64,000 nucleotides of DNA from Urophycis tenuis (Eukaryota; Chordata; Actinopteri; Gadiformes; Phycidae), in NCBI GenBank assembly GCA_036785325.1, contig JAXIVH010000173.1, positions 1-64,000 on the forward strand, read 5' to 3'. Position 1 is the first letter of the stretch. Every line of letters starts with the position of its first letter. Made by a program: the position numbers and the translations under genes. Positions 14,311 to 25,614 of this stretch are shown one piece after another. The notes under the pieces are model-generated. The model did no database searches, had not been told where the DNA came from, and was given only the letters and a program-made list of their open reading frames with translations.

Positions 14311-14914
14311 AAAGGGCGAACCTTGCCCCAACTGGACAGATGTGCTGTCTTCATTTTCACTGTCCCTTCTGAAGCCCAACAAAGTTGAGTAAGTGCAGAG
14401 CACATTTGGACAACCATTTCAACCGGGCTGTTTGCCATGAAGGTAAAGTTTGCAAACATTTGTAGTGACATGAACATGTTTGTCATGACATGCTGCAACT
14501 TCATACTTTATTCAAATTTTGTGTTTATTAGTGACATTTTGTAATAACATAGTGATGATATAATAATACTTAATTATTTGCTCTTATGTTTAAGGATATA
14601 CCATTCATAGATGTGGACTGGGTTGTCGGCTTCAGCTCCACTATCATTGTCTCTATTGTGGTGTTACACTTATACACAAACTAGATTTTATTAAACATCT
14701 GGATTTGTGCAAGAAGAAGCACAGTGCCAACCTTCCATTTCTGGCAACCACACCCCCGGCAGTGGCACCAACAACCTCTACCATCCTGCCACTAATAACC
14801 ACAACAATACCATCCTTCACTGCACCAGCCACAAGTGGACAGATGAAAAGGGTTCATATGAAGCCAGTGCTCCAAAAAAAAAGCCCCATATGCCAGGTCA
14901 CGATGAACAGATGA
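14311..14914 (+). pseudogene. C2H2/C2HC zinc-finger exons of an unrecognised repetitive family
   Basis: Two splice-bounded exons are visible: 14311-14442 (acceptor CAATACAG, donor GTAAAG) and 14595-14914 (acceptor TTTAAG). Joined, they read in one frame through HFHCPF*SPTKLSKCRAHL and then HYHCLYCGVTLIHKL, ending in a Thr/Pro-rich tail. The second block has C-x2-C spacing with a later H and C, as in a C2HC finger. The first block has a TGA exactly where the second cysteine of a finger is expected, so this copy is probably dead. I recall similar CxxC...HL fingers from multicopy uncharacterised teleost proteins but cannot name the family. The exons at 16162-16854 could belong to the same locus. 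Confidence 0.45.
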
Positions 14915-15325
14915 GCCTTAGCTTTTTCCTATCCAGTACTTCAGATTAATCTTGTTTCTATTGTTTGAAAGGCATGGCAAGACGTTTGCTTTCTGGACTG
15001 ATGAGGCCAGAAGCTTGCTCCAAGGAACCCTTCAGCCAGTGGTCAGAGTGCCAAGACAGAGGGCCAGTACTGAGGAAGTCCCAGTCCACATGCAGGCTGT
15101 CATTGACCGCACTGCAGAGGAAAAGCGACTTGTGGACTTCATTGTACAGTCACAGGGAGCTGAGCAGCATTTGGTGGTACTTTGAGAATGTTCACATTTT
15201 CCCATTACTCACTTACTCACAGAAAATAATCACCCAGAGCATTTGTGAGGAATATCATCAAGACATATCATTTAACTATGCAGCTTATTTATTGTATTTT
15301 TTTATCATAAATGTATGTACGTATT

Positions 15326-16041
15326 TAGGGCTGTCGCGTTAACCGCAAAAATGAATAACCGCGGTGCTAAGAGGCGCACTGCGGTGTATGTTGAGCCACC
15401 GCCACCACCGCACGTGACCAACATGACGGAAGAGAGCGGGAGAGATGGCAGCTACACTTGTGTCAAAGCCAAGGTAGATTTCCTCTCCTCTCCAAAGTCG
15501 CCCGCAAATACATGTGCATCTGCGCAACAAGCGCACCATCGGAGAGAGTTTTCAGTGCCGCTGGAAATATTGTAACTCCAGTCCGATCATCTCTAAAACC
15601 TCAAAAGGTCTATATGCTAGTTTTTCTCGCGCGCAACAAGGACATTGCCCAGGTATAAATCGTACAGCTTAAAGCCTGTGTTTAAAAGACGGGCGCTTGT
15701 TTTTTCATTTCAGCTGTGATGTTTAAGATGCTGTTGCACTGGAAGATTTAGCGTTAAAAGTCTGATTGTTCTGAACAACAGTTCAATAAACTAAGAAGTG
15801 TTATAATATAACATTGTCATGTCTTTTTATAATTATATAATAATACGCTTTATTTGTATGTATCTATTACTATTACTATACTGTGAGTTTAGACATTTAT
15901 AATTTATTAGCCCAATTAACATTGCTATCATTGCTAGCTTCTTAGCGTTTTATTTAAGGGGGGCGGCGGTATCACCGCACACCGCGGTGTTGAGCCGCTC
16001 TTACTCACCGCAGGAGAAATTCCTTAACCGCGACAGCCCTA
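15326..16041 (+). mobile_element. hAT internal-deletion derivative with C-terminal dimerisation coding
   Basis: Termini are TAGGGCTGTCGCG at 15326 and its complement ending at 16041. The 8-bp flanks are TACGTATT (15318-15325) and TATGTATT (16042-16049), one mismatch. Inside, a frame at 15458-15658 encodes the hAT C-terminal dimerisation signature (SAPSERVFSAAGNIV, then SLKP). A short N-terminal stub lies just upstream. The body of the transposase is missing, so this is a deletion derivative that depended on a full-length element in trans. It sits between the two exon groups of the neighbouring zinc-finger locus. Confidence 0.85.
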
Positions 16042-16161
16042 TATGTATTTAATGTAACAGACATTTACTGCCTGTTATTCAGTGATTAACAACTGTCGTA
16101 CAATAGACTCAAAGATCCAATTCCCACAAAATAATTGTTCCTGTCCCTTGGTTTGCCAATA

Positions 16162-16854
16162 GGGTGTGCTCAACGGGAAGCCTTCTAAGTGGTTTCATCA
16201 GAAGTCCTCGTTCCAGGTGCCTGTCTACATTGACAGTGAGGAACAGGACATCCTTTTAGCCTTTCTGAAGGCAGTGCTGCATAGAACACCAACACAACTG
16301 GGCTTCACGGATGAAGTGCAGTTCATGTCCTCTCTTTCCAGAGGTAGGTCTAACCATGTAATGTATTTGTTCATGTTCCTGCACTTTCAAAGCCTATCGA
16401 AACAGCATGGCTCCAATGATGCTACTTGTGTATGGACCAGTGTATAATGGTTTGCTGTGCTGTAGTTTTGAAGTAACCTTTCTCTTTTGGAAGGCCATCA
16501 TATATGGCCTGTCTGTGCTGCAGAATTTGTCCTTGCAGGAGGCTGAACAGGTCTTCCTCTCTGGTGCGGTTTATCATCAGAGGTAAGACAATTTTTTTTT
16601 AAACACAAATCTTTATCAATTGGTATGTAGTGCTGTTACCTACTTCACCATCTGGGGGTTGAATATTGGAGGGTCAGGAAAAGTCAATAATGTCAAAAAT
16701 GTCAATAACATGTTATTTCTACTCTGTTTTCTTGCATCTCTCTCTCTTTCTCTCTCTCAGGAGTCATGGACCTGTGTGTGTGTCCTCCCAGCAGCCAGCC
16801 TTCTTTCAGCCGTTCACTAAAAAGATGACCAGCCAGTCCCCTAGGCCCTGTTGA
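16162..16854 (+). CDS. Terminal exons of an unrecognised spliced gene
   Basis: Three clean exons lie in tandem: 16162-about 16341 (acceptor CCAATAG, donor GTAGGT), about 16494-16582 (acceptor GGAAG, donor GTAAGA) and about 16761-16854 (acceptor CTCTCTCAG, stop TGA). The product reads GVLNGKPSKWFHQKSSFQ, then a stretch with QDILLAFLKAVLHR, then SLQEAEQVFLSGAVYHQR, and ends SQSPRPC. No domain is recognised. All three exons are open and in phase across the introns, unlike most coding relics nearby. It may be the 3' part of the zinc-finger locus at 14.3 kb; exons between 14.95 and 15.2 kb are unclear. It could be a host gene or a transposon-derived gene. Confidence 0.4.
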
Positions 16855-16972
16855 CCCTGTTGAAATTGATTATTGTTTGTTAAATAAGAAGGATGTTTGA
16901 AAAAAAAGGCGTGTCCTATGTTTCTGAACAAAATGTAAGGTAAAATGTTTCTGGTATGTTTTAGGCAGCTTT

Positions 16973-18300
16973 ATTTATTTATATATGCCTTTCATACACA
17001 AGGCAACTCGATGTGCTTTACATGATTAAAAGTTCAACATTTAAAAGCATTTAAAAACAGAACAAAGAGCATTCAAACTAAACATAAGAGCATTTAAAAC
17101 ATGAAAATGCATAAATAGAGGTTAATTTAAAACAAACAGTGCAGTTTAATGCAACAGCATAAAGTCAGGAAAGGATTTAAATAATTCACAGTGCTTATAG
17201 AATCATAGCAAGTTCCATTCAGTGATTTATAGACCAGTAGCAGAACTTTACAGTATATTCTAAAACTGTTAGTCCCAATGCTTGATTCTGATTGGCTGAT
17301 AGGTGTGCTTTATGAGACGATAAAGTACACCTGTCCCCATCCAACGCTGCTGCTGACCGCTTCACCGCATCACTCCGCGCATAGCAACGACGACGACAAT
17401 ACAGAAACTCGGAACCGGCTTTTTTCTGCTTTGTTATGGAATGGAAAGTTAACTTCGATTTGTTGGGTGGACTAACTATAATCGATAAACTGCTTGTGGA
17501 AAGGGGCTGTTAAAAATAAAGTGATTGCTTGCAAGCGATGTGTTGTTTCTGCAACCTGGCCGGGAACTACTTCCTCGTATCTGGGAACTACTTTGTTGCG
17601 CATCTAGTGAATTATTAGTGAAACGGAAGCGTTTTTATTGCTACATGATTTTTCATATTGCCGCGTTGGTAACAGTTTTAGAATAGCAATTAGCCACTCG
17701 ACGGTGTGAATTATGGAGAAAATAAGGAACGTCTGAGAGGCGTGATAAGTCCCGAGGCTAGCGCCTCGGGACTTATCACGCCTCTCAGCCGTTCCTTATT
17801 TTTCCATAATCCACACCCTCTCGTGACTAATTGCTAAATTCTATAGCTGACTGGGAGCCAGTGTAAAGTCTTCAGAACTGGAGTAATATGCTCTGATCTC
17901 TTTGTCAGTAAGAACCCGAGCTATATTCTGAATGAGCTGCAGCTTTTTAATGCTCTTTTGGGGCAGTCCTGTCAGACCATTACAATAGTCAAGTCTACTG
18001 GAGATAAAAGCATGGATCAGCTTCTCCTGATCTGTTTGGGGCATGAGACCTCTAACTCTGGATATGTTCTTCAGCTGGTAGAAGGCTGTTTTGGTGATTG
18101 ATTTGATATGACTGCTGAAACTCAGATCCAAGTGTATCAGCACACCAAGGTTTAGGACTTTCGGTAGGCCTACTTGGCCTTAAAAGGCAGTGACTCTAGG
18201 TATTTAATAACAGCAATCCTCTTTTCTGTACTGCCAAAAACAATTACCTCAGTTTTGTTGTGGTTTAATTGAAGACATTTTTGGTTCATCAAGGGCGTAG
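16973..18300 (-). mobile_element. L2-type non-LTR retrotransposon, 3' part, split by a foldback insertion
   Basis: On the minus strand, 18143-17841 encodes the end of a reverse transcriptase: HLDLSFSSHIKSITKTAF, then KLIHAFISSRLDYCN, then LQLIQNIARVLT. This is the thumb/C-terminal region typical of L2/CR1-clade fish LINEs. Coding traces continue to about 18290 but are broken by stops. The 16973-17257 part resembles the L2 3' region (TTTATTTATATATGCC...ACACAAGGCAACTCGATG on the plus strand). The foldback element at 17258-17834 interrupts it. Inactive and 5'-truncated. Confidence 0.7.
17258..17834. mobile_element. Foldback-bearing repeat, copy 1
   Basis: Begins TTCTAAAACTGTTAGTCCC and ends GACTAATTGCT. 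A second copy lies at 43207-43735 with high identity throughout (TGATTCTGATTGGCTGATAG near the start, CTGGCCGGGAACTACTTCC in the middle). The last about 150 bp form a long inverted repeat centred near 17760 whose inner arms, CTGAGAGGCGTGATAAG...CCCGAGGC, are perfect over 26 bp. An inner TAACAGTTTTAGAA near 17670 is the complement of the 5' end. No protein is encoded. TGATTCTGATTGGCTG also occurs at the Crypton start at 52.27 kb, so a Crypton-derived non-autonomous origin is possible but unproven. Confidence 0.7.
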
Positions 18301-19566
18301 GTTTGGTTTGAAATGTGCTGGGGACAGAGACGCATTCGGAAGTGCATTTTCAGAAGTGCTGGGTACAATGACGCGCATACATTTTTACCCCCTTTCGCGC
18401 AGGTCATGTTAATTAATAAAAATGTATACAAAAATGTGATGATGACACACACACACGCGCACACAGACACACACGCACACCCACACACACAGACGCGATG
18501 TCTTGACTATGCTCACGCACAGAGCTCTAATACTTTTAATTGGATAATGTGATTCAGATAGGTGCAGTTCATGGCCGTGTCTACCTGCTGAATGTAACCG
18601 CTGTGAAACAATCGGGAAATAACGTTTCATTTATCTGATTAACGGCTTTATCGAGACCGGCGCTCGCTCTCTGTTATTGTTACTCTATGTCTCTCTACCA
18701 AAGTGCTAGCTCTCTCTCCGTCTCTCTCTCGTCATCGGACACAAATCAAATTAAATGTTGTTTCTATTTTGTGTAAATTAGGTTAATGCTTTTGTGTTTT
18801 CTTGTATTATCAGTTCAACTTGTACTTGCCTGAGGAAATCGTGGATATTGTAACGTGTTGGGGGAGTGTTTCCCAGAATGCATTGCGGCATTCTGGCATT
18901 CTGTATCATTACATGTTATTGCTATTAGATAGGGTTTGGAGGCGAATGTTCAGGACATGTTGGGTTGCATTTCACTGTTTCATTACGTTCACTTTGTTGA
19001 CCGTTGTTTTTGGGATGAGTCAGGGAGCACCATTACTCAACGCACTATGGCATCTTGCCATACCACTACCACTCCGTTTGTGACGGCGTGAGTAGTCCGC
19101 TTGTGACGCTATCATACTAAAGCGTCGTGTAAGAGTAGAGTTCATCTCTGTGTCGAGCTTGACGTATGCATTTACTGACGTAGTGGTGAAAGACACCGAT
19201 GCGAGTCCCACACGGGGGATTAAGTGGTGGTACAAAATGATTAATGACGAAAACTGGTAGGTACGCGTCCCCACCGTATTCTACGCGCCTGTGGTTCATC
19301 CAGTTATATATTTGTTTTAGACAGTGATACAACACCTCTATTGAACTGTAGTAATATCATGAATCACAATTGTTTTGGCATTTGGGTGGAATAAACCTTA
19401 ATTATAGTTAGACATAAAATACAGTTAATATTATGTAACCCACATGGTTTCTCAACCCATTAATGTAATTTAAATGTAGTACCCTTGCCCCACCACAAGT
19501 TGGCGCGTTCAGCACTGAACAATGTGAACCTAGAACGTGATCTCACTCACTCCGAACGTGATCACT

Positions 19567-20712
19567 CAGTACGTTTACATGCAGCAAGAAATTCGAATTT
19601 CTAATCGTATAAGACATCGTTCGGACTTTTTAAGTGCATGTAAACACCTTAATCCGACCTACTTCGGACATCTCAAAATCGGATAACAACACCTGGATAA
19701 TTCGTTCATAGTCGGACTTTTAACGGCATGTATACTCGGCAATCGGATCTGAATCGGATTTTGCATTTTGCGCATGCGCAGTGCCATTCTGCACATGCGC
19801 AGCGCCACATAGCGTCCAGAGTCAGCCCATGCTCCGGCTGTTAGTGATGGCGAGACGAAGCTTCATGAACCGTTGAAGCCTTTCGGCCAGATGTGTTGAA
19901 AAGTGGTTCATTTCTCGAGGCTTTGAGTGCACGCTAGTGACACCTACAGGGCAATAAAAATACAATATGCTGAAAACCTGCACCAAAACAATAGCATCAG
20001 AATGTGTTATGTGGTCTGCGAATGCTTTTATGTTAATGTAAATTAGCGGAAAAAGACAACTTCGTCTTTCTGTGATATTTCTAACACAAAGTCAAAAATT
20101 AAAAAAAATTAAACGACGCATTAGGTCAGAATTGAACGCGGGTCGCCGGATTACTTGAACATCACCCTACCCATTACACCACTGTATCTTACGAGCAAAA
20201 ATTTAACAACATTTATTTATGTCATTGGATATTGTATTATTGGGAGAAATCAAATCAAAGTGCTCCCAAACAGGTGAAAACTTTCTCTTGTTCCTAGCTG
20301 GCTCCATCGCAAATAAATTCTTTAAGTACACAAATCACCGCAAAAACCACTGCTCAACTCCGACTAACAAAAACCCACGAGTTCGTATCCAGATACGGGA
20401 CATCTTTATGGAGTCGAAACGTCCGGCAAAACTGAACCACATTTCGAAGCGGCGGAGCCAAACGAGGCTTCGAACGTCACGCGTGACGTCATCTCACCCA
20501 TACAACACAAGCCTCGATACGGGGCTTTGCTGAAAAGGGCTTGACGTACTTGATACGCGCTTCAAAGCCTCGGTATCATCCGTAACATCACTACCGGCTG
20601 TTAATCCAATTCTCTGAACGGCATGTATACTCGGACAAGTGATCCGGTCTTACGCATGTCATTATCTGATCCGATCAGAAATTCGAATTTCTTGCTGCAT
20701 GTAAACGTACTG
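19567..20712 (+). mobile_element. Long-TIR MITE, copy A, interrupted by a hAT
   Basis: Ends CAGTACGTTTACATGCAGC at 19567 and its complement ending at 20712. Both are flanked by ACT, a possible 3-bp target duplication. Removing the inserted hAT (19842-20593 plus one 8-bp duplicate) leaves about 386 bp, matching copy B (396 bp) in reverse orientation. Internal motifs such as TGCGCATGCGCAG and CGGATCTGAATCGGA occur in both copies. Non-coding. The superfamily is not assigned. Confidence 0.85.
19842..20593. mobile_element. hAT-type element inside MITE copy A, containing a tRNA-like segment
   Basis: Termini TAGTGATG at 19842 and CATCACTA ending at 20593, with the perfect 8-bp duplication CCGGCTGT (19834-19841 and 20594-20601). 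On its minus strand, about 20192-20126 resembles a tRNA: TGGTGTAATGGGTAG as an A-box-like block and GCGTTCAATTCTGACC as a B-box-like block. No protein is encoded. The subterminal sequences CGAAGCTTCATGAACC and CTTCAAAGCCTCG are also roughly inverted. Confidence 0.85.
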
Positions 20713-21208
20713 ACTCTGAGCCGAACTACTGACCAGAGCCCACGAATAAATGTGCTGACAAGCCTGGGTAGGAAATGCGACATAAAATACATAAATTAAT
20801 CATTAATCACCGTGAAATATCCTGATAAACCTTTTGTTATTAGGAGAGAGTTGTGAACTGTTGAGACAGAGGAGCCGGTTCGCCGGACAACCCTCTTGAG
20901 AACTCCGGTAAGCTACGCTACAGGCTAATAGGCTGAGCCTCGAGGTTAGCTTGTGATGGTTAGCTTGTTATGTGAAAAAGCTTTGCATTGAATTACTTTA
21001 ATAAAACCAGTCGGAGTCATTGATATGTTCGCTAATGTTTTAAACCACCGTGGTACTCTCCGTATCATTGTGAACCATAAAAACCAACTACAAAAAGATC
21101 ACTAGCTGGTTTAGCGTCGAGCTAATGCTACTCGCGATTAGCGCTGCTATGCTAATTCAGGTATTACCTGTGATGAGTGCTAACAGAGTAGCCGGACATG
21201 CTATTACG

Positions 21209-21604
21209 CAGTACGTTTACATGCAGCAAGAAATTCGAATTTCTGATCGGATCAGATAATGACATGCGTAAGACCGGATCACTTGTCCGAGTATACATGC
21301 CGTTCAGAGAATCGGATTAACAGCTGGAGCATGGGCTGACTCTGGACGCTATGTGGCGCTGCGCATGTGCAGAATGGCACTGCGCGTGCGCAGAATGCAA
21401 AATCCGATTCAGATCCGATTGCTGAGTATACATGCCGTTAAAAGTCCGACTATGATCGAATTATCCAGGTGTAGTTATCCGATTTTAGATGTCTGAAATA
21501 GGTCCGAAGTAGGTCGGATTAAGGTGTTTACGTGCACTTAAAAAGTCTGAACGATGTCTTATACGATTAGAAATTTGAATTTCTTGCTGCATGTAAACGT
21601 ACTG
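21209..21604 (-). mobile_element. Long-TIR MITE, copy B, intact
   Basis: Bounded by CAGTACGTTTACATGCAGC at 21209 and its complement ending at 21604. It is an uninterrupted inverse-oriented copy of the element at 19567-20712. It shows the undisturbed internal junction (GAATCGGATTAACAGCTGG), confirming where the hAT landed in copy A. Confidence 0.85.
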
Positions 21605-21606
21605 AC

Positions 21607-22568
21607 TGTAGCATAAGGGAGATATAGCTTGCATATGATGCATATTTGTGTTTATATGCTAAGCTGTGATAATTATTTTGTTTGATATCTGGGTGCATAA
21701 TGTGTTTACTGTGCTAAAGATGGTTAAAATATTTGTGTTGGTTAAAAAGAGTGATTTAATACTGTTCATTTACGGTTAAAAGACTTAAAAGAAATATATT
21801 CTACAGTTAAAAAGATAAATATTGATTCAGAGCTGTTTAAAAGTATAAATAATGTTTAGAAATATAAATAGTGCATTTATGTTAATGCAAGTTCATGATA
21901 GGAAATTGTCATGGTAAAAAATATTATGATGTACTGCAAATGTACACAAGCTCATTTAAAATGGTTGAATGATATATTCTGCATTTGAGCTATATGGAAG
22001 ATGTAGAGTGAAAATTGAAAGAAGGAAGTTGTTATATGAATGAATAGAGAGTAATGGTTTGATGTCTGCACTCTCTGTGTAGATTGTTTTTTTAATTCAC
22101 TTCACCGGATTAGGGATTGATTCGATATTCCGAACCCGTGGTGGTTCGGTGGCGAGCCAGGGACAACCAACGACTCGGACGGAACGGTGCACGGTGTGGC
22201 CAGCCGTGGGATCCGCTCTAGAAGACTTCAGATACATTTCCATTCACTCACAGATAAGAACACAAATCTACCCGGGTAGTTCACAGATACACACACAAAA
22301 CAGAACTGAAACTGAACTTTGACCTTCCATTAAAGGAAAAAGGGACACTTTTATTTGAATTTTTATTTTATTTTTTTCCTTTTTGAAGAGCTCTATTTAT
22401 TGTTTTCTGTTTGTTATTTTTTCTATACTGCAAAAATTTACCTGCTTGGTGTGACAATAAATGGTCAACTGAAACTTCACGTTCTCGTAAATGAGTGATG
22501 ATGCCAGCTTTTCCGAACCTAGGGAATGTAGGGTTATAGTGTGTTCTAATTAGACTAGAAACGCTACA
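21607..22568 (+). repeat. Probable solo LTR
   Basis: Starts TGTAGC and ends GCTACA, the inverted hexamers expected at LTR ends. It contains AATAAA in GACAATAAATGG near 22457, followed by a U5-like segment. No gag or pol is adjacent. The 5-bp flanks (CTGAC and ATTAT) do not match, so insertion by integrase is not proven. It could be a truncated or recombined LTR, or a chance TG...CA pair. Confidence 0.4.
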
Positions 22569-22666
22569 ATTATATTAAGTAGTATATGGCTGGAATAAAC
22601 CTCTAATATTATAAAACCAAATGCAGTCCTGAAACTACAGCCCCCGGTATTGCAGGCACATACTCC

Positions 22667-22671
<5 letters not shown>

Positions 22672-22725
<54 letters not shown>
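22672..22725. repeat. (GA)n microsatellite
   Basis: Uninterrupted GA dinucleotides, about 54 bp. Confidence 0.95.
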
Positions 22726-22729
<4 letters not shown>

Positions 22730-23200
22730 GAATTATTTATTATAAAATAAATGAAAACAAATCGAGAGAACATGTGGCACACCAATGTGACGATGAGAAC
22801 GTTGTGTATGTCTGGGTGTGTGTGTGCGAGTTATTTATTATAAAATATGGTGAACTTAAAGCAAAAGTTAAGGTTAGGTTCTCCGAACATGTACACCGAA
22901 AAATGACTGAAGTACTAGCCTAGAAAAATGATTGGTGGTCAGTCATTTGTTATGAATCTTAACCTCGCGGACACGCACGTGCATGTATGCGCAGGCACAG
23001 GCTGTTGGTATCTGCTGCGCTCGACAGTTTGAATTGCCAGTCCACCTAGTCTGTCCTCTGCCAGGATACAAAAGTGGAAGCTAAGTAAATATTATTTTTT
23101 GCTGAGGCAAGCGGTGAAAAACAAGGCAGGGTTGATCAGATACATAATGGAGTGTGTCAGATCGTTCTCTCAGACATAACCACTAATGTGAAAAGACCTG

Positions 23201-25075
23201 GGGCCTCATTACAGAAAGAATCCTAACTGCTCATCCTTAACTTAAGTTAGGAAACCAAAAATCGAAAAAATCCTAACTTCCTATTACAGAAGCAGTGCCT
23301 AACCTAATGTCCGTTTCCTGTCTTATCTGTGGCTTCCTATCTTATCTTTATTTAGGAAATCCTAAATGTTCTATCAATCTGATTTTTCGACGGTTATCAA
23401 CAGTTTGTCTTTTTCTGCACTTAGAATGTGCACGAGACTGATAGAACGCATAACTGTAACAACAAATGAGCCTAAACTTTAAAGCTATAAATGAAGCAGC
23501 AAGTGACACGAGTGTCTCCATTTCCTGAAAAAATCCACCTCTTTGCCGTTGGATGTTTCTCCATGTCGTAAAAGTTAGGGGCGAGACTTCTTTTATAGGG
23601 GAGTGTTACGTAAATTACGATCGATCTCAGCCGCCGTATTTATCAACACCAAGCTCCTTCGTACGCTGGGATTGGTGTGATACGATACGTTTCGTAAATC
23701 TCACTTGGGTCCTATCGTAAGATGAATCATGCGTTCAGATTTGCGCTCATTTCTACGTTTGTTTGATAAATGAGGGCCAGTGTGTCTAAATTTTGGGTGC
23801 AGTGTAGCAGGCTACAGACATCAGCTAGCTAGTGCTACGATGTAACGATGATAATCTAAAATGTAGCAGCGTAGCAGCTACCTGCTGGTGCCAGTGATAT
23901 GGATAACTGGCTTGGAGGAGTGGCTACATAGTGGCCCTGAGATCGATCGTAATTTACGTAACACGCCCCTATAAAAGAAGTCTCGCCCCTAACTTTTACG
24001 ACATGGAGAAACTTCCAACAGCAAAGAGGCGGACTTTTTCAGGAAATGGAGACACTCGTGTCACTTGATGATGCGCCCCCCCCCCCCCCCCCGCCCCCCC
24101 CCCAAGGACACTCACCCCTGCCCACCCAGCACCCCCACCCCTCACCCCCCTGGACATACTTCATATTATTTATAGTAATGTTATTTATTGTATTATTTAT
24201 TCTCAACTGCCGTTGCACCCCCACCCCCATATCCATAAAATCATTAATCTGTTGTACCCGTTCCGTTGTATTGCACTAGCGCACTATTGCACCATCTGTA
24301 CACTTCTTTTATCATAGCCTATTACTCGCACTACCTGTACATTGTTTACATTTTTTTAATTTTTATACTGTTTACAGCCTGTTTCTGCTAGTGTTAGTAA
24401 CTGTTTACTACCTTAACGATCACTACCTCCACCTGCACTGCTTACTGTCACTTTAATAACTACCGTTAATTACCGTCACTTTAATAACTACTGCCACGTT
24501 TCATGTTTTTCAATTTTGCACTCTGCACCTTATTCCGCATTTCTGCATTTCAACTTGCACCTTTATCGCTCATTTGCACTTCTGGTTAGAACGCCAACTG
24601 CATTTCATTGTCCACGTACTTGTACTCTGCACAATGACAATAACGTTGAATCTAATCTAATCTAATTAAGGGCAAGCAAAAAAATGCTTTATGGAAACAA
24701 ATCACTGTTGCAGTCAACAGTGTGTCCCATGTTCAGTGAAGAGGTAAATAATTAATTGAATACTTAATTAAATGTAAAATTGATGTTAAATTGATCCAGC
24801 TTAAAAAATTTCACATTTGACCTATAGGCTATTGTTTGCATTGCGTTAGTTATTTTATTCCGAATAAGGTGAAGAAAAAGTTGTCCGACTCTTGTGGATG
24901 TCTCGCCACTGTTCGCATTCAAAAAACTTGCGTACACGAGCTCAGACCTGACGTGAGATTTCATCGCAGCCTGCGCTCACGTTCAAATTGATAAATGCAA
25001 AGCTCAATGTGGAAATGAGCGTACGTCCATTTTACGCCCGTTTTCTGTCGTACGCTCGTTTGATAAATGAGGGCC
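23201..25075. mobile_element. Cluster of PIF/Harbinger-like MITEs
   Basis: Termini of the GGGCCTCATT / AATGAGGGCC type occur at 23201, 23776, 23933 and 25075. The segment 23933-25075 starts GGCCCTGAG, ends ATGAGGGCC and is flanked by AGT on both sides (23930-23932, 25076-25078). It interrupts sequence that is continuous in the related copy at about 60.0 kb, so it is a real insertion. Positions 23505-23627 and 23938-24065 are about 120-bp inverted copies of one sequence. The run 24070-24105 is a poly-C tract. Non-coding. Confidence 0.65.
24100..24665 (+). mobile_element. 3' tail of a non-LTR retrotransposon (Rex1/CR1-like)
   Basis: The sequence ends GCACAATGACAATAACGTTG followed by AATCT repeats (24645-24665). 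A GCACAATGACAATAAAG-type end with a short tandem tail is common in Rex1/CR1-group fish LINEs. Only 3' untranslated sequence is present. It lies within the MITE cluster, so the insertion is 5'-truncated. Confidence 0.5.
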
Positions 25076-25079
25076 AGTA

Positions 25080-25395
25080 ACCCTAGAATAGGGCCACCAG
25101 AAGCTACATGTTACTTGTGTCGAACCAGACAAAATACAGTCTATGTAGGAGGCCTATGTAGACAGCAAAAGAAAAGCCAATGCTGACAACTCCCTAACGT
25201 GAAATCATTTGTGTATCATAGGCATTGCAACCAGCATGGAGGTGGGACTGGATGAGCTGTGTGAGCAGAAAAGTGGAGAGGTGTATCAGTCGACATCGTC
25301 TGACCCTGAATCGAGGAGGGTCATATTAACGCTGATGGATTCAAAGTGTGACACATGAATCTGCCACCAGCAATAGTCATCCCATCACCTGGTAA
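25080..25395 (+). pseudogene. Harbinger accessory-gene (SANT-type) exon relic
   Basis: Homologous to 60039-60299: same intron sequence, same acceptor CATAGGCATTGCAACCAGC and same exon. The exon reads ATSMEVGLDELCEQKSG and later ILTLMDSKCD before a GTAAG donor. The 60-kb copy sits in a recognisable SANT/Myb-like Harbinger gene, so this is the second exon of a sister element. Its upstream half lies before 23932, displaced by the MITE insertion. No transposase partner remains here. Confidence 0.55.
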
Positions 25396-25614
25396 GTCGA
25401 ATTCCACGTTGATGGTCATTTAAAATAAATAGGCTAATTTTTACAATGATGCTGTCTCAACTGTAGGCTACTCCATATGAACAGTTGAGGTATATAATGT
25501 CCTGTTTAGTCTATGCCAATGGTTCTCAATCTGTGGTACGCGTACCACTGGTGGTACGCGAGCGCCTTCTAGTGGTACGCGGAGTATAGATTTTTTAAAT
25601 AAAGTTGAAGCAAT

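Noticed and set aside
18249..18630. Secreted Cys/Val-rich peptide
   Set aside because: It is a translation of AC-rich sequence beside a decayed LINE.
21607..22568. Full-length LTR retrotransposon
   Set aside because: No gag/pol coding, no second LTR and no matching target duplication; kept only as a possible solo LTR.
24046..24279. Proline-rich open frame with a hydrophobic segment at a poly-C run
   Set aside because: It is poly-C followed by LINE 3' untranslated sequence.
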